From Streptomyces sp. NBC_01335 (lineage in GTDB: Bacteria; Actinomycetota; Actinomycetes; Streptomycetales; Streptomycetaceae): a stretch of DNA of 64,000 bases. The stretch spans positions 7,735,001-7,799,000 of the forward strand of contig NZ_CP108370.1 in the NCBI RefSeq assembly GCF_035953295.1. Direction: 5' to 3'. Under the pieces are notes generated by a model. The model did not search any database. It saw nothing but the letters and a program-made list of their open reading frames with translations, and was not told the origin of the DNA. Every line of letters begins with the position of its first letter. The stretch's first letter is position 1. This document shows positions 43,772 to 52,803 of this stretch, one piece after another. The position numbers and the translations under genes are program-made.

Positions 43772-43890
43772 GGTGTCTCTCTCCTGTTCCGGTGGTCGTG
43801 CGGTCGTGCGGAACCCGGAGCGCCTGACCGGTACGGCCCGCCCCTCGGGTCCCTGGACGAGGAGGCCGTACCGCGGTCCGTGACCGGGCC

Positions 43891-45594
43891 TCAGATCCAG
43901 GTGTCGAGCCACATCCTGGCCCGCCAGCCGGCGTACGGGATCGTCTCACCCGTGTAGACCGGGAAGAAGTGGACGAAGTTCCAGACGACGAGCAGGAGCA
44001 GCAGACCCGCGGCCGCCGTTCCGCGCAACCGGCGCCCGTCGGCCGCCCCCGGCGGCCCCGCGAGAGCCGCCAGCATCACCGTCACGGCCAGGCACAGGTA
44101 CGGCACGAAGACGACCGCGTAGAAGGAGAAGACCGTCCGGTCCCGGTACAGGAACCAGGGCAGATACCCGGCAGCCACGGCACACAGCACGGCCCCGCAG
44201 CGCCAGTCCCGCCGCAGCACCCACCGGTACAGCACATAGACGAGAGCGCAGCACCCCGACCACCACAGGAGCGGAGTCCCCAGGGCGAGGACCACCTGTG
44301 AGCAACTCCCGTACGGGGGACAGCCGTTCGTCCCGGACTGCGGTGACGCGTAGGAGAACAGCACAGGGCGGCCGAGGACCAGCCAGCTCCACGGATCCGA
44401 CTCGTACGGGTGCGGAGCGTGCAGTCCCACGTTGAACCGGTACACCCCGTACTCGTAGTGCCACAGGCTGCGCAGCGGGGCCGGAATCCACGACCAGGTG
44501 CCGCCTCGGCCGTCCGCCCAGTGGCGTCCGTAGCCGTTGTCGGACAGGAACCAGCCCGTCCAGGTCAGCAGATACGTCACGACGGCGACCGGTACGAGCG
44601 ACAGCACCGACCGGCCGAGGTCCCTGCGGAGCACCGCGCGCCAGGGGCGGTACGCCCCCGCGACGCGGCGGGCGCCGACGTCCCACAGCAGGGTGAGGAC
44701 CACGAAGAAGGCGAGGAAGTACAGGCCGTTCCACTTGGCCGACGCCGCAAGCCCCAGGAAGAGTCCGGCCGCGATCCGCCAGGGGCGCAGGCCGGTTCCG
44801 GCACGGTCGCCGGTGGGACCGTCCGGGCGCGTCCGGCCTTCCTCGTCGACCGGCAGGGCCGCCGCGATCCGGGCCCTCGCACGGTCCCGGTCGACGAGCA
44901 GGCACCCGAACGCCGCCTGGACGAAGAACATGACGACGAGGTCCAGCAGGGCGGTGCGGCTCATCACGAAGTGCAGCCCGTCCACGGCCATCAGCGCTCC
45001 GGCCAGGCAGCCCAGCCACGTCGAACGGAACAGACGACGCCCGATCCGGCACAGCATCAGTACCGAAAGCGTGCCGAGGGCCGCCATCATGAAGCGCCAG
45101 CCGAACGGGTTCAGCCCGAACATCCACTCGCCGAGGGCGATCACCCACTTCCCCGTCGGCGGATGCGCGACGAAGGCCCCGGTGTCGGAGAGCGGGATCA
45201 CCTGGGGTCGGCCCAGGATCTGCGGGTCCGAGACCGTACGGTCCGGCCAGCCGCTCTCGTAGCCGAGTTGCAGCAGGGACCAGGCGTCCTTGGCGTAGTA
45301 CGTCTCGTCGAACACGACCGCGCGCGGGCTGCCCAGATGCCAGAACCGCGGCAGCCCGGCGAGGAGCGTCACCAGCAGCGGCCCGCTCCAACCGGGACGG
45401 CGCGCCGCCGCCCGCGACAGCCCCAGCGCCCGCCACGGCCACGACGCGGGCTCGGGAAACGGTACGACCAGGCGGTCGCGCACGGACGGCGTCGGGCGCG
45501 CGCCGTACCCGAATCGCCGCAGCCGCTGCTCCCAGGAGACGGAGTCCGCCGCACGCACCCGGGCGGGGCGCAGGCCCGCGGGGTCGGCGCTCAC
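43891..45594 (-). CDS. pmt: Protein O-mannosyltransferase (dolichyl/polyprenyl-phosphate-mannose type)
   Basis: A 567-residue multi-membrane-span GT39/PMT enzyme. The first external loop has FWHLGSPRAVVFDETYYAKDAW with the catalytic Asp-Glu, followed by VAHPPTGKWVIALGEWMFGLNPFGWR. Many helices and the loop SRTALLDLVVMFFVQAAFG follow. It transfers mannose from polyprenyl phosphate to Ser/Thr of secreted proteins, coupled to Sec export. The GTG start at 45594 overlaps the upstream stop by 4 bp (GTGA). It is the third gene of an ECF sigma / membrane protein / PMT unit. Confidence 0.9.
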   Translation of the reverse strand: MSADPAGLRPARVRAADSVSWEQRLRRFGYGARPTPSVRDRLVVPFPEPASWPWRALGLSRAAARRPGWSGPLLVTLLAGLPRFWHLGSPRAVVFDETYYAKDAWSLLQLGYESGWPDRTVSDPQILGRPQVIPLSDTGAFVAHPPTGKWVIALGEWMFGLNPFGWRFMMAALGTLSVLMLCRIGRRLFRSTWLGCLAGALMAVDGLHFVMSRTALLDLVVMFFVQAAFGCLLVDRDRARARIAAALPVDEEGRTRPDGPTGDRAGTGLRPWRIAAGLFLGLAASAKWNGLYFLAFFVVLTLLWDVGARRVAGAYRPWRAVLRRDLGRSVLSLVPVAVVTYLLTWTGWFLSDNGYGRHWADGRGGTWSWIPAPLRSLWHYEYGVYRFNVGLHAPHPYESDPWSWLVLGRPVLFSYASPQSGTNGCPPYGSCSQVVLALGTPLLWWSGCCALVYVLYRWVLRRDWRCGAVLCAVAAGYLPWFLYRDRTVFSFYAVVFVPYLCLAVTVMLAALAGPPGAADGRRLRGTAAAGLLLLLVVWNFVHFFPVYTGETIPYAGWRARMWLDTWI

Positions 45595-45947
45595 TGAACG
45601 CGGCCGCCTCTCGGAGCGCGCAGGGAGGCCGCCCCGGCGGTCGAGGTCTCCGCGGGCGCCGTGGGGGCGAGGCGGGCCGTCGACGGCGCCGGGACCGACT
45701 CGGCGGAAGTGACGGGACGGGGCGAAGGGCCGGCCGGCCCGCCGTCCGCGAGGGAGCCCGACAGGACCGTCAGCACGATCCCGAGCCCGGCGACGGTCAG
45801 CACGGACCCGGTGGCCATCCAGGCCGTCCGGGTCCGCTGCCGGGCGCGCACGGCGGCCCGGAGCCGGTACCGGCGACGGTCGTCGAAGGGCGCGTCCTCC
45901 CGGCCGTCGCGCATCATCCGCGTCAGTTCCTGCTCGAAGTGGTCCAT
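45591..45947 (-). CDS. Small single-span membrane protein (candidate anti-sigma partner)
   Basis: A 118-residue protein. It has a charged N-terminus (DHFEQELTRMMRDGREDAPFDDRRRYRLRAAVRARQRTR), one transmembrane helix (MATGSVLTVAGLGIVLTVLSG), and a Pro/Ala/Thr/Ser-rich outer tail that could be an O-mannosylation substrate. It lies 13 bp after the ECF sigma gene and overlaps the PMT gene. No zinc motif is seen, so the anti-sigma role rests on position only. Confidence 0.75.
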   Translation of the reverse strand: MDHFEQELTRMMRDGREDAPFDDRRRYRLRAAVRARQRTRTAWMATGSVLTVAGLGIVLTVLSGSLADGGPAGPSPRPVTSAESVPAPSTARLAPTAPAETSTAGAASLRAPRGGRVQ

Positions 45948-45960
45948 GGTTCCTCCTCCT

Positions 45961-46536
45961 TCACTCGACCGATCCGGCTGATCCGACCGATCCGGCTGAT
46001 CCGACTGGCCCTGGCCCGACTGGTTCAGCTGTCCCGGTCGTCGTGGCCGTCTCTGCCAGAAGCCTCCGCAGCCGTGCGACGCCGCGTGCCGTCAGCGAAC
46101 GGGCCGTACCCACCGGGCATCCCAGGGCTTCGGCGACGGAGCCTTCGGGCAGGTCCTGGTAGTAGCGCAGCACCACCGCGGCCCGCTGCCGCGCGGGGAG
46201 CAACGCCAACGCGGCCTCCAGCCGGGTCCGTTCGTCCACCGCGGCCGTCTCGTCCGCCGCCCCGGGCGGATCGGGCAGCGTGTCCACGGGCTGCTCGCCC
46301 CACCAGCGCCGCCGCGCCGAGCGGGCCGCGGTACGGACGAGGATCCTGCGCACGTACGCCTCGGGCGCCTGATCGGCCACCCTCGGCCAGGCGAACCAGA
46401 GCTTGACCAGCGCCTCCTGGAGCAGGTCCTCCGCCCGGTGCCGGTCCCCGCCGGTGAGCAGCCGCGCCAGATGGAGCAGGGCGGGCCACCGGACCGTGAC
46501 GAACCGGTCGAACTCCTCGGCCCACGATCGCCCCAT
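45961..46536 (-). CDS. ECF sigma factor, SigE family
   Basis: A 191-residue ECF sigma factor. Region 2 is WPALLHLARLLTGGDRHRAEDLLQEALVKLWFAWPRV and region 4 is LPARQRAAVVLRYYQDLPEGSVAEALGCPVGTARSLTARGVARLRRLL. The C-terminal tail is a short repeat (GSAGSVGSAGSVE) encoded by GATCCGGCT-type repeats at 45964-46000. The ATG at 46536 is preferred to the GTG at 46539. It probably controls the downstream membrane protein and mannosyltransferase genes. Confidence 0.88.
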   Translation of the reverse strand: MGRSWAEEFDRFVTVRWPALLHLARLLTGGDRHRAEDLLQEALVKLWFAWPRVADQAPEAYVRRILVRTAARSARRRWWGEQPVDTLPDPPGAADETAAVDERTRLEAALALLPARQRAAVVLRYYQDLPEGSVAEALGCPVGTARSLTARGVARLRRLLAETATTTGTAEPVGPGPVGSAGSVGSAGSVE

Positions 46537-46861
46537 CACTCTCGCCCCCTCACCTCACCGCCGGCCCGACAGCGCACCGGCACCGCCGCGACTCCCGTCG
46601 ACAGCGGAGCGGCGCACACGCCGACACCCCGTACGCCGCCGCACGACCGCGGAAACGTCCTCCACCACTGACAAAGACACTGGCGCCCGCCCTGCTATGC
46701 ACTTCCGCCATGTGGTCCGCATCACATGGGGGTTGAGGGTTCGACGACGAGGTGCTCCTCGCGCTGCGCCGGGCATGGCCGGGCGCGCTCATCGTCGATC
46801 CCGTACTGCCCGCTCCCCGGCAGGTTCTGCCGACGGCGCACGTGCGGACTCCCGCCCGGGA
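46537..46861. other. 325-bp region without an intact gene
   Basis: The left part is the sigma factor promoter region. The right part carries a possible oxidoreductase remnant (see 46731-46830). No palindrome or RNA was recognised. Confidence 0.4.
46731..46830 (+). pseudogene. Possible NADH:flavin oxidoreductase (OYE-like) remnant
   Basis: The frame starting at TTC 46740 reads FDDEVLLALRRAWPGALIVD then PVLPAP. It resembles the strand/helix in OYE-type enzymes where a TLIVNPVLP-like segment precedes the phosphate-binding motif. There is no start codon and no further similarity. Recognition is from one short motif only. Confidence 0.3.
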
Positions 46862-48142
46862 CTACCCGGGGCCGCGCCGTCGGCGCGCCCGCTCGAACTC
46901 GGCGACGTCCGACATCCAAGGACCGTACTGACCGAGCGCGGCGCAGCCGCCGCGGACGAAGGCGCTCACCAGCTCCCGGTAGCCGGCGATCCCGTCGACC
47001 AGGCTGTACTCGACCCGGTACTCCGGATCCGACCCCGCTTCACCCTCGCGCACCGTCGTGACCCGGGCGACGGAGTCCGCGTAGAAGTGGAGCTGGATCC
47101 CTTCGCCCATTTCCTCGTCCTCGATGGTGAACACCTCGTTGTCCGAGGCGGACCGATCAGCGACGAACTCCCAGAACTCCGCCGAGGCGGAGCGGGAATC
47201 GGCCGAGTGCCACTTCTTCTCGGTTCCCTTGTCGTCGGTGAACGACAGAGTCGTCTTCCTCGCACCCCCGCCGAAGCCGGCGCGGTCGCCGGCGGTCTCC
47301 TCGTCGTCCGCCATGGGCGTGTTCCTGGAGCGGTCCGCGGCCTCCGAACACATCAGGAAGCTCACGGTACGCACCGCGTCGTCGACGAGTTCAGGGTGCG
47401 CACGGCGCACGGCCGCGTCGACCGCCGTCGCCATCCGGTCCCAGTCGCGCTTGTCCGTGGCGCGCTTTCCCCGTCGCGGATCGCGGCCGATCCGCATCCC
47501 GGCGCACGCCTGCTCCGCGGTCGCGATCACACGCAGGACCTCGGGCCGCAACGCGGGCTCGACGGCATGAAGCATCCGCTTCGGAACCGTCGCGCGGTGC
47601 AGGTACTGGCCCGTGTACTTCAGAATCGCGGTGTCGAGTGGACCGAGTACTGTTCCGCGCTGGGCGCGACGGCGGGCCGCGTGGTGTTCCTGAGCCCGTT
47701 TCCCGTTGGACGTCTCCGTCGCCGCGCGCATCGCCGCGCAGACCTGACCGCGGTCGAGCAGAGGGATGTCGGCCCCGTGGGCGACGAGCCGGCCCTCGTC
47801 CCACCGGATGCGCCGGAAGAGCGCGTCGACGTCGGCGGGCGGGGAGAGAAGGATCGGGTCCAGGAGCGCGACGGCGGCGTTCTCGTCGAGCCGCCCCCGG
47901 GTTCCGGCGGCGTCACACAGCGGGAGAACCGCACTCCACAGCAGCAGGTGCCTGGACAAGTCCGCCCGGATCACGGCGAGATGGGCTTCCCCGATCGGGA
48001 ACGTGAACGTGCGAGGCTCATGGTTGGCATCGGCCCCGGCACCGAGCGTCAGCTTCAGTTCGCCGTCCTCGCGGATCACGTTCGGGATCCAGCCACTCCC
48101 GCGCGTAAAGATGACGTCTCTCGTGGACTCGGTCTTCCCCAT
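46862..48142 (-). CDS. DUF6357-like protein
   Basis: A 426-residue soluble protein. The opening, DVIFTRGSGWIPNVIREDGELKLTLGAGADANHEPRTFTFPI, matches my memory of the DUF6357 family of Streptomyces, but I cannot search. Other landmarks are RHLLLWSAVLPLCDAAGTRGRL, LGPLDTAILKYTGQYLHRATVPKRMLHAVEPALRPEV and an acidic C-terminal half. There is no signal peptide, helix-turn-helix or known active site. Function unknown. Confidence 0.7.
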   Translation of the reverse strand: MGKTESTRDVIFTRGSGWIPNVIREDGELKLTLGAGADANHEPRTFTFPIGEAHLAVIRADLSRHLLLWSAVLPLCDAAGTRGRLDENAAVALLDPILLSPPADVDALFRRIRWDEGRLVAHGADIPLLDRGQVCAAMRAATETSNGKRAQEHHAARRRAQRGTVLGPLDTAILKYTGQYLHRATVPKRMLHAVEPALRPEVLRVIATAEQACAGMRIGRDPRRGKRATDKRDWDRMATAVDAAVRRAHPELVDDAVRTVSFLMCSEAADRSRNTPMADDEETAGDRAGFGGGARKTTLSFTDDKGTEKKWHSADSRSASAEFWEFVADRSASDNEVFTIEDEEMGEGIQLHFYADSVARVTTVREGEAGSDPEYRVEYSLVDGIAGYRELVSAFVRGGCAALGQYGPWMSDVAEFERARRRRGPG

Positions 48143-48270
48143 GAGGAGAGACTAGGCCGCGTTGCCTGCACCGGTCTGACCGGCCGGCCTCGTGGACGGG
48201 GCCCGCCGTCGCGACGTCGGCTTCCGGCCATCGACGCCGTCGATACGCGCGTGTGGGCCAGACTGGGCCG

Positions 48271-49026
48271 GTGACGCCTTCCTTATCGCCCTCTTCCTTG
48301 TCGCCCTCGTCGAAACCGCCCTCTTCGGACCTTCGAGCGGTTCTGTTCGACTCGGGCGGAGTGCTCATGCGGCCCATCGGGGGCCGGTGGAATCCGCGCG
48401 CCGATTTCGAGGAGAACGTCCTGGCGCACGATCCCTCGATCGCCCCCCACCGCTTCGCCGACGCCATCGCCGCCGGCGATCGGTTCATGGACGACTTCCC
48501 CGGCACACCCGACTACGACGACTATCACCGCGTGCTGCTCGGCCGTCTCGGGCTTCGGCCGACGCCCGAACTCCTCGCTCGGCTACGCCGTGACGTGCAT
48601 CCCTCGGTGGTGCTCGAACTGTTCCCGGACGTACTCGACACGCTCGCCGAGCTGAAGCGGCGCGGCGTCCGGATGGCCGTGGTGTCGGACGCCTGGCCGG
48701 ACCTGCCCGATCTGCACGACGGGCTGGGCATCCACGACTACTTCGAGACGTACGCGATCTCCGCGGTGCTCGGCTGCGAGAAGCCCGACCCGCGCATGTA
48801 CCACCACGCCAGCACCGGGCTCGGTCTCAAGCCGTCCGAGTGCCTGTTCGTCGACGACCTCCCGGAACTCGTCTCCGCGGCGATGGCGCTGGGATACGAG
48901 GGCCGGGCGCTGTCCCGGAAGGCGCCGACGGAGCAGGCCCCCACGGGGCAGGTCCCCACGGAGCAGGCCCCCAGGGGGCAGGTCGCCTCCATCACGTCGT
49001 TGACCGAACTCCTGGAACTCTTCTGA
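48271..49026 (+). CDS. HAD-superfamily hydrolase-like protein
   Basis: A 251-residue haloacid dehalogenase-like protein. Motif I is VLFDSGGVLM, motif II is MAVVSDAW, motif III is the Lys of GCEKPDPRMY, and motif IV is LFVDDLPE. Motif I has DSG where phosphatases have DxD, which suggests weak or altered phosphatase activity. A Ser/Pro-rich N-terminal leader and a C-terminal repeat (APTEQAPTGQVPTEQAPRGQ) flank the fold. The GTG at 48271 is chosen; an in-frame GTG at 48253 is also possible. It converges on the LacI gene. Confidence 0.82.
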   Translation: MTPSLSPSSLSPSSKPPSSDLRAVLFDSGGVLMRPIGGRWNPRADFEENVLAHDPSIAPHRFADAIAAGDRFMDDFPGTPDYDDYHRVLLGRLGLRPTPELLARLRRDVHPSVVLELFPDVLDTLAELKRRGVRMAVVSDAWPDLPDLHDGLGIHDYFETYAISAVLGCEKPDPRMYHHASTGLGLKPSECLFVDDLPELVSAAMALGYEGRALSRKAPTEQAPTGQVPTEQAPRGQVASITSLTELLELF

Positions 49027-49126
49027 CCGTGCCGCGTACGGGGAGCGGTGTGCCGGGTGCTCGCCGGGCTACGCCGCACTCCGCAGTCCGGTGCTCGCCG
49101 GGTCCACCGCTCACCCACCCCACCGC

Positions 49127-50197
49127 TCACCAGACCCCGTCGCGTACCGCCGCTCCCTCGGTGCTCTCGCGCAGGACGAGGCGGTGCGCCACGACGCGGT
49201 CCTGCGGGTGTGCCGATCCGGGGCGGCCCTCGTCGTCCGGCCCGGAACCCGGACGCGTCGCCTCGTCGATACGGCGCAGCAGCAGGTCCACCGCGACCCG
49301 GGCCACCGCCTCCTTGTCCGGGGAGACCGTGCTCAGTGACGGCACGCTGTACCGGCCGCCCTCCACGTCGTCGAAGCCGATGACGGCCACGTCCTCGGGC
49401 ACCCGGGCCCCGAAGGAGTGCAGTGCCCGCAACGCGCCCAGCGCCAGCTGGTCGTTGAGGCACAGGAGCGCGTCCGGGCGGCCGCCTTCGGCCAGCACCC
49501 GGTGGACCGCGGCGGCCCCGTCGCTCATGTGGAACGCGTCCACCGGCAGCAGCGAGGCGGGATCGTGCGCGATGCCCGCCCCGGCGAGCGCGGCGAGGAA
49601 GCCCCGGGTACGCGCCTGCGCGGTGCCGACCGCCCCGTCGTCCAGGCCGCCGACCGTGAGGATGTGACGACGCCCCTGCGCGAGCAGGTGAGCGGTGGCC
49701 TCGTGGGCCGCGCGTTCGTTGTCGATCGCCACGTGGTCGGCGCCGTCGGTCAGCAACTCGCCCAGCAGGACGGTCGGCGGCGGTCCGGCGTGGGCGGTCA
49801 GGTCCTCCGGAGCCAGGGCCAGCGGGCTGAGGATGACACCGTCCACGAAGGTGGAGCCGAAGCCGGCCAGCGCCGCCCGTTCCCGCTCCCGGTCCCCGCC
49901 CGACTGGTGGATCAGCACGGTCAGGGAGCGTGCCTCGGCCTCCCGGACCACGTGCCGGGCCAGCTCGGCGAAGTACGGGACGTCGAGCTCCGGCACCACC
50001 AGGGCGATGATGCCCGTCCGGCCGCTGCGCAGATGCCGCCCGGCGAGGTTGATGCGGTAGCCGAGGTGGTCGATCGCCTCCTGCACCACCCGCCGGGTCC
50101 GCTCGGAGACGTGGACGTAGTCGTTGAGCACGTTGGACACCGTCTTCTCCGACACCCCCGCGTGCCGTGCGACGTCCTTGATCCTCGGCCGTGCCAC
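49127..50197 (-). CDS. LacI-family regulator of the adjacent sugar locus
   Basis: A 356-residue LacI/GalR regulator. The helix-turn-helix is RIKDVARHAGVSEKTVSNVLNDYVHVSERTRRVV, the hinge is NLAGRHLRSGRTGIIALVVPE, and the core contains DALLCLNDQLALGALRALHSFGARVPEDVAVIGFDD. It is divergent from the binding-protein operon. A perfect TACATCGATGTA lies 132 bp upstream of its start, and a second copy precedes the GH93-like gene; these are its likely operators. The inducer sugar is unknown. Confidence 0.92.
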   Translation of the reverse strand: MARPRIKDVARHAGVSEKTVSNVLNDYVHVSERTRRVVQEAIDHLGYRINLAGRHLRSGRTGIIALVVPELDVPYFAELARHVVREAEARSLTVLIHQSGGDRERERAALAGFGSTFVDGVILSPLALAPEDLTAHAGPPPTVLLGELLTDGADHVAIDNERAAHEATAHLLAQGRRHILTVGGLDDGAVGTAQARTRGFLAALAGAGIAHDPASLLPVDAFHMSDGAAAVHRVLAEGGRPDALLCLNDQLALGALRALHSFGARVPEDVAVIGFDDVEGGRYSVPSLSTVSPDKEAVARVAVDLLLRRIDEATRPGSGPDDEGRPGSAHPQDRVVAHRLVLRESTEGAAVRDGVW

Positions 50198-50328
50198 CAG
50201 CCACCTCCCTGCCCTTGGTACGTCCCGAGTCTATGGCTGCCTCCCGGGCGGTCCGGGGCGGGCTCCTGGGCGCCGGGTGAGGGGCGGCTCCGGAACACAG
50301 GCGACGACGCAACTCTTTACAGCCAATG

Positions 50329-50340
50329 TACATCGATGTA
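50329..50340. promoter_or_regulatory. Candidate LacI operator TACATCGATGTA (copy 1)
   Basis: A perfect 12-bp palindrome in the divergent promoter between the LacI gene and the solute-binding protein, extended by TTTAC upstream and AAAA downstream. An identical core occurs at 57596-57607. Confidence 0.78.
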
Positions 50341-50466
50341 AAAACAGGGCACCGCACTGGTGGACCCGGTGCGGATCACCCCGATGTGCGCGGGCGGCCG
50401 ACGGCTGCCGTGCCGATGGCGCCTGCCCTCGGCCGGGCACGTCGTCCGGCCGTCGAAAGGTCAGTG

Positions 50467-51846
50467 ATGAGCTCTGCACCCCTTGCCCGCAGGCCACTTG
50501 GCGCCTGGGGCCCGAGTCCCGACGCGTCGCCCGGCGTCGGCCGCCGTCGGCTGTTCCGGTACGGGGCGGCCGGGGCGACGGCGCTCCTGACCGCGGGCCC
50601 GCTGGCCGGCTGCGCGTCCCCGGCCGGCTCCTCAGGGCCCTCCTCGCTGAAGGTGTGGGACCTGTTCCAGGGCGGCGACGGCATGCTGATGGACGAGATG
50701 ATCGCGGCGGTCTCCCGGGGCGCCGACGGGTTCCACGTGGACCGCACCATCCTGGACTGGGGCCCGTCGTACTACACGAAACTCGCCATGTCGGCGGCCG
50801 GCGGCCGGGCTTCGGACGTCGCGGTCATGCACTTGTCGCGCCTGGCCGGATACGCACCCGGTGGCCTGCTCGACCCCTTCGACCTGGACCTGCTGGCCGA
50901 GTACGGCGTGACGGAGAAGGACTTCGCACCCGCCGTGTGGAAGCGCGCCCAGCACGCCGGCACGGTCTACGCGATCCCGCTGGACGTCCACCCGTTCATC
51001 GTCTTCTACGACAAGGACGTGGCCCACAAAGCCGGTCTGCTCGACCCGTCCGGCCGACTGGCGCCGATGGGCTCGCCCGAAGCGCTGCTGGACGCCGGAA
51101 AGCAGCTGGCCAAGGCCACGGGGCACTCCGGCATCCTCTTCGGCCACGTCACCGACACCGCCCAGAGCTGGCGGCAGTTCCTGGCGCTGTACGCCCAGAC
51201 CGGCGCCTCCTTCACGCTGCCCGACGGCGGGCCGCCGAAGATCGACGTCGAGGCGGCAGTGAAGGTCGTGACCTTCATGAAGCAGCTCTTCGACGGCCGG
51301 ACGAACCCCAACAACCTCGACTACAACGGCGCGATGGCCGCCTTCATGGACGGCCGCGGCGGCATGATCATGGCCGGCGAGTGGGAGCTGCCCACCTTCC
51401 GGAAGTCCGGCATCAAGAACCTCGGGGCCGCCCCCTTCCCGAAGATCTTCGACCGGCCGGCCGTCTACGCCGACTCGCACAGCTTCGTCCTGCCGCACCA
51501 GGACGACCCCGACCCCGCCCGGCGCCGCGAGGCCCACCGGTACGTCGCCGAGATCATCAAGCAGAGCCTGACCTGGGCGAGCGCCGGACACATCCCCGCC
51601 TACCTGCCGGTCCAGGCCCGCCCCGAGTACGCGGAGCTCGACCCCCAGTCCTCCTACGCGGCCGCGGCCGAGATCGCCGTACTCGACCCGCCGAACTGGT
51701 TCGCCGGAGCGGGCGGCAACTTCCAGAACCGCATGTGCCAGCCGCTCCAGTCGGCGCTGCTGGGCAACACCTCCGCCGAGAAGGCGGTACGGCAGATGGT
51801 CCGGGAAGCGGACACCCTGCTGCGCCAGCCCAACCCGGTCGCCTGA
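50467..51846 (+). CDS. Sugar ABC transporter solute-binding lipoprotein (Tat-type)
   Basis: A 459-residue family 1 binding protein. The Tat motif is RRRLFRYGAAGATALLTAG and the lipobox is LAGC. The mature protein reads SSLKVWDLFQGGDGMLMDEMIAAVS, YYTKLAMSAAGGRASDVAVMHLSRLAGYA and AFMDGRGGMIMAGEWELPTF. It captures an oligosaccharide outside the membrane for the two permeases that follow. The start at 50467 has an AAAGG ribosome site; earlier in-frame codons would place the operator in the coding region. No ATPase is in the operon, so it presumably uses a shared MsiK-type ATPase, as is usual in Streptomyces. Confidence 0.92.
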   Translation: MSSAPLARRPLGAWGPSPDASPGVGRRRLFRYGAAGATALLTAGPLAGCASPAGSSGPSSLKVWDLFQGGDGMLMDEMIAAVSRGADGFHVDRTILDWGPSYYTKLAMSAAGGRASDVAVMHLSRLAGYAPGGLLDPFDLDLLAEYGVTEKDFAPAVWKRAQHAGTVYAIPLDVHPFIVFYDKDVAHKAGLLDPSGRLAPMGSPEALLDAGKQLAKATGHSGILFGHVTDTAQSWRQFLALYAQTGASFTLPDGGPPKIDVEAAVKVVTFMKQLFDGRTNPNNLDYNGAMAAFMDGRGGMIMAGEWELPTFRKSGIKNLGAAPFPKIFDRPAVYADSHSFVLPHQDDPDPARRREAHRYVAEIIKQSLTWASAGHIPAYLPVQARPEYAELDPQSSYAAAAEIAVLDPPNWFAGAGGNFQNRMCQPLQSALLGNTSAEKAVRQMVREADTLLRQPNPVA

Positions 51847-51868
51847 CGACAGCCGAAGGAGCCGCATC

Positions 51869-52801
51869 GTGACCACCACCGCACCCGCCGGAGCCACGGC
51901 GCCACCGCACGCCTCCGAAGCCCCGCCCGAGCCCCGGCGCCGCCGCTCCCTCACCGGCGGCGGAGCCCTGTTCGTCCTCCCGTTCCTGGTGTTCTTCGGG
52001 CTCTTCCTGGTCTGGCCCGTCGTCCAGGGCCTCTGGATGAGCCTCACCGACGCCTCCCTCACCCTGCACGACCCCGAGTTCGTCGGACTCGCCAACTACG
52101 CCGAGGCGTTCGGTGACCCGGACGTCTGGAGCAGCCTCGGCAACACCGTCGTCTTCACCCTCATATCCTGCGTGCCGCTCGTCGTGATGGCCCTGGTCAT
52201 GGCGCTGCTCGTGCACAGCGGACTGGTCGGCCAGTGGGTGTGGCGCCTCGCCTACTTCGCCCCGTACCTGCTGCCCGTCACGGTGGTCACGCTCATCTGG
52301 ACATGGCTCTACCAGCCCGACATCGGCTTCGGGAACCAGCTGCTGACGTCCCTCGGCCTGGATCCCGTCGGGTGGCTCTCCGACGAGTCGGTGGCGATGT
52401 GGTCCGTGGCGGCCCTCACCGTCTGGTGGACGGTGGGCTTCAACTTCCTGCTCTACCTCTCGGCCCTGCAATCGCTGCCCGTCACCTTCGACGAGGCCGC
52501 CGCGCTCGACGGCGCCGGCGCCTGGCGGCGCCTGTGGTCCGTCACCCTGCCGCAGTTGCGGCACACCACCGTCCTGGTCGCCATGCTCCAGGTGCTCGCC
52601 TCGCTCAAGGTGTTCGACCAGATCTACATCCTCACCAAGGGCGGCCCCAACGGCTCGACCCGCCCGATCCTGGAGTACGTCTACGACGTCGGCTTCACCG
52701 GATACCGGCTGGGCTACGCCTCCGCGGTCAGTTACGTCTTCTTCGCGCTCGTCATCGTCGTCTCCGTCGTGCAGCTCCGCTTCTTCCGTCAGGAGGGCTG
52801 A
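51869..52801 (+). CDS. Sugar ABC transporter permease (MalF-type)
   Basis: A 310-residue permease with six helices starting GGGALFVLPFLVFFGLFLVWPVVQGLW. The EAA loop is FDEAAALDGAGAWRRLWSVTLPQLRHT, which docks the ATPase. The C-terminus is YASAVSYVFFALVIVVSVVQLRFF. The GTG at 51869 has a GAAGGAG ribosome site, and the gene lies 22 bp after the binding protein. Confidence 0.93.
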   Translation: MTTTAPAGATAPPHASEAPPEPRRRRSLTGGGALFVLPFLVFFGLFLVWPVVQGLWMSLTDASLTLHDPEFVGLANYAEAFGDPDVWSSLGNTVVFTLISCVPLVVMALVMALLVHSGLVGQWVWRLAYFAPYLLPVTVVTLIWTWLYQPDIGFGNQLLTSLGLDPVGWLSDESVAMWSVAALTVWWTVGFNFLLYLSALQSLPVTFDEAAALDGAGAWRRLWSVTLPQLRHTTVLVAMLQVLASLKVFDQIYILTKGGPNGSTRPILEYVYDVGFTGYRLGYASAVSYVFFALVIVVSVVQLRFFRQEG

Positions 52802-52803
52802 CC

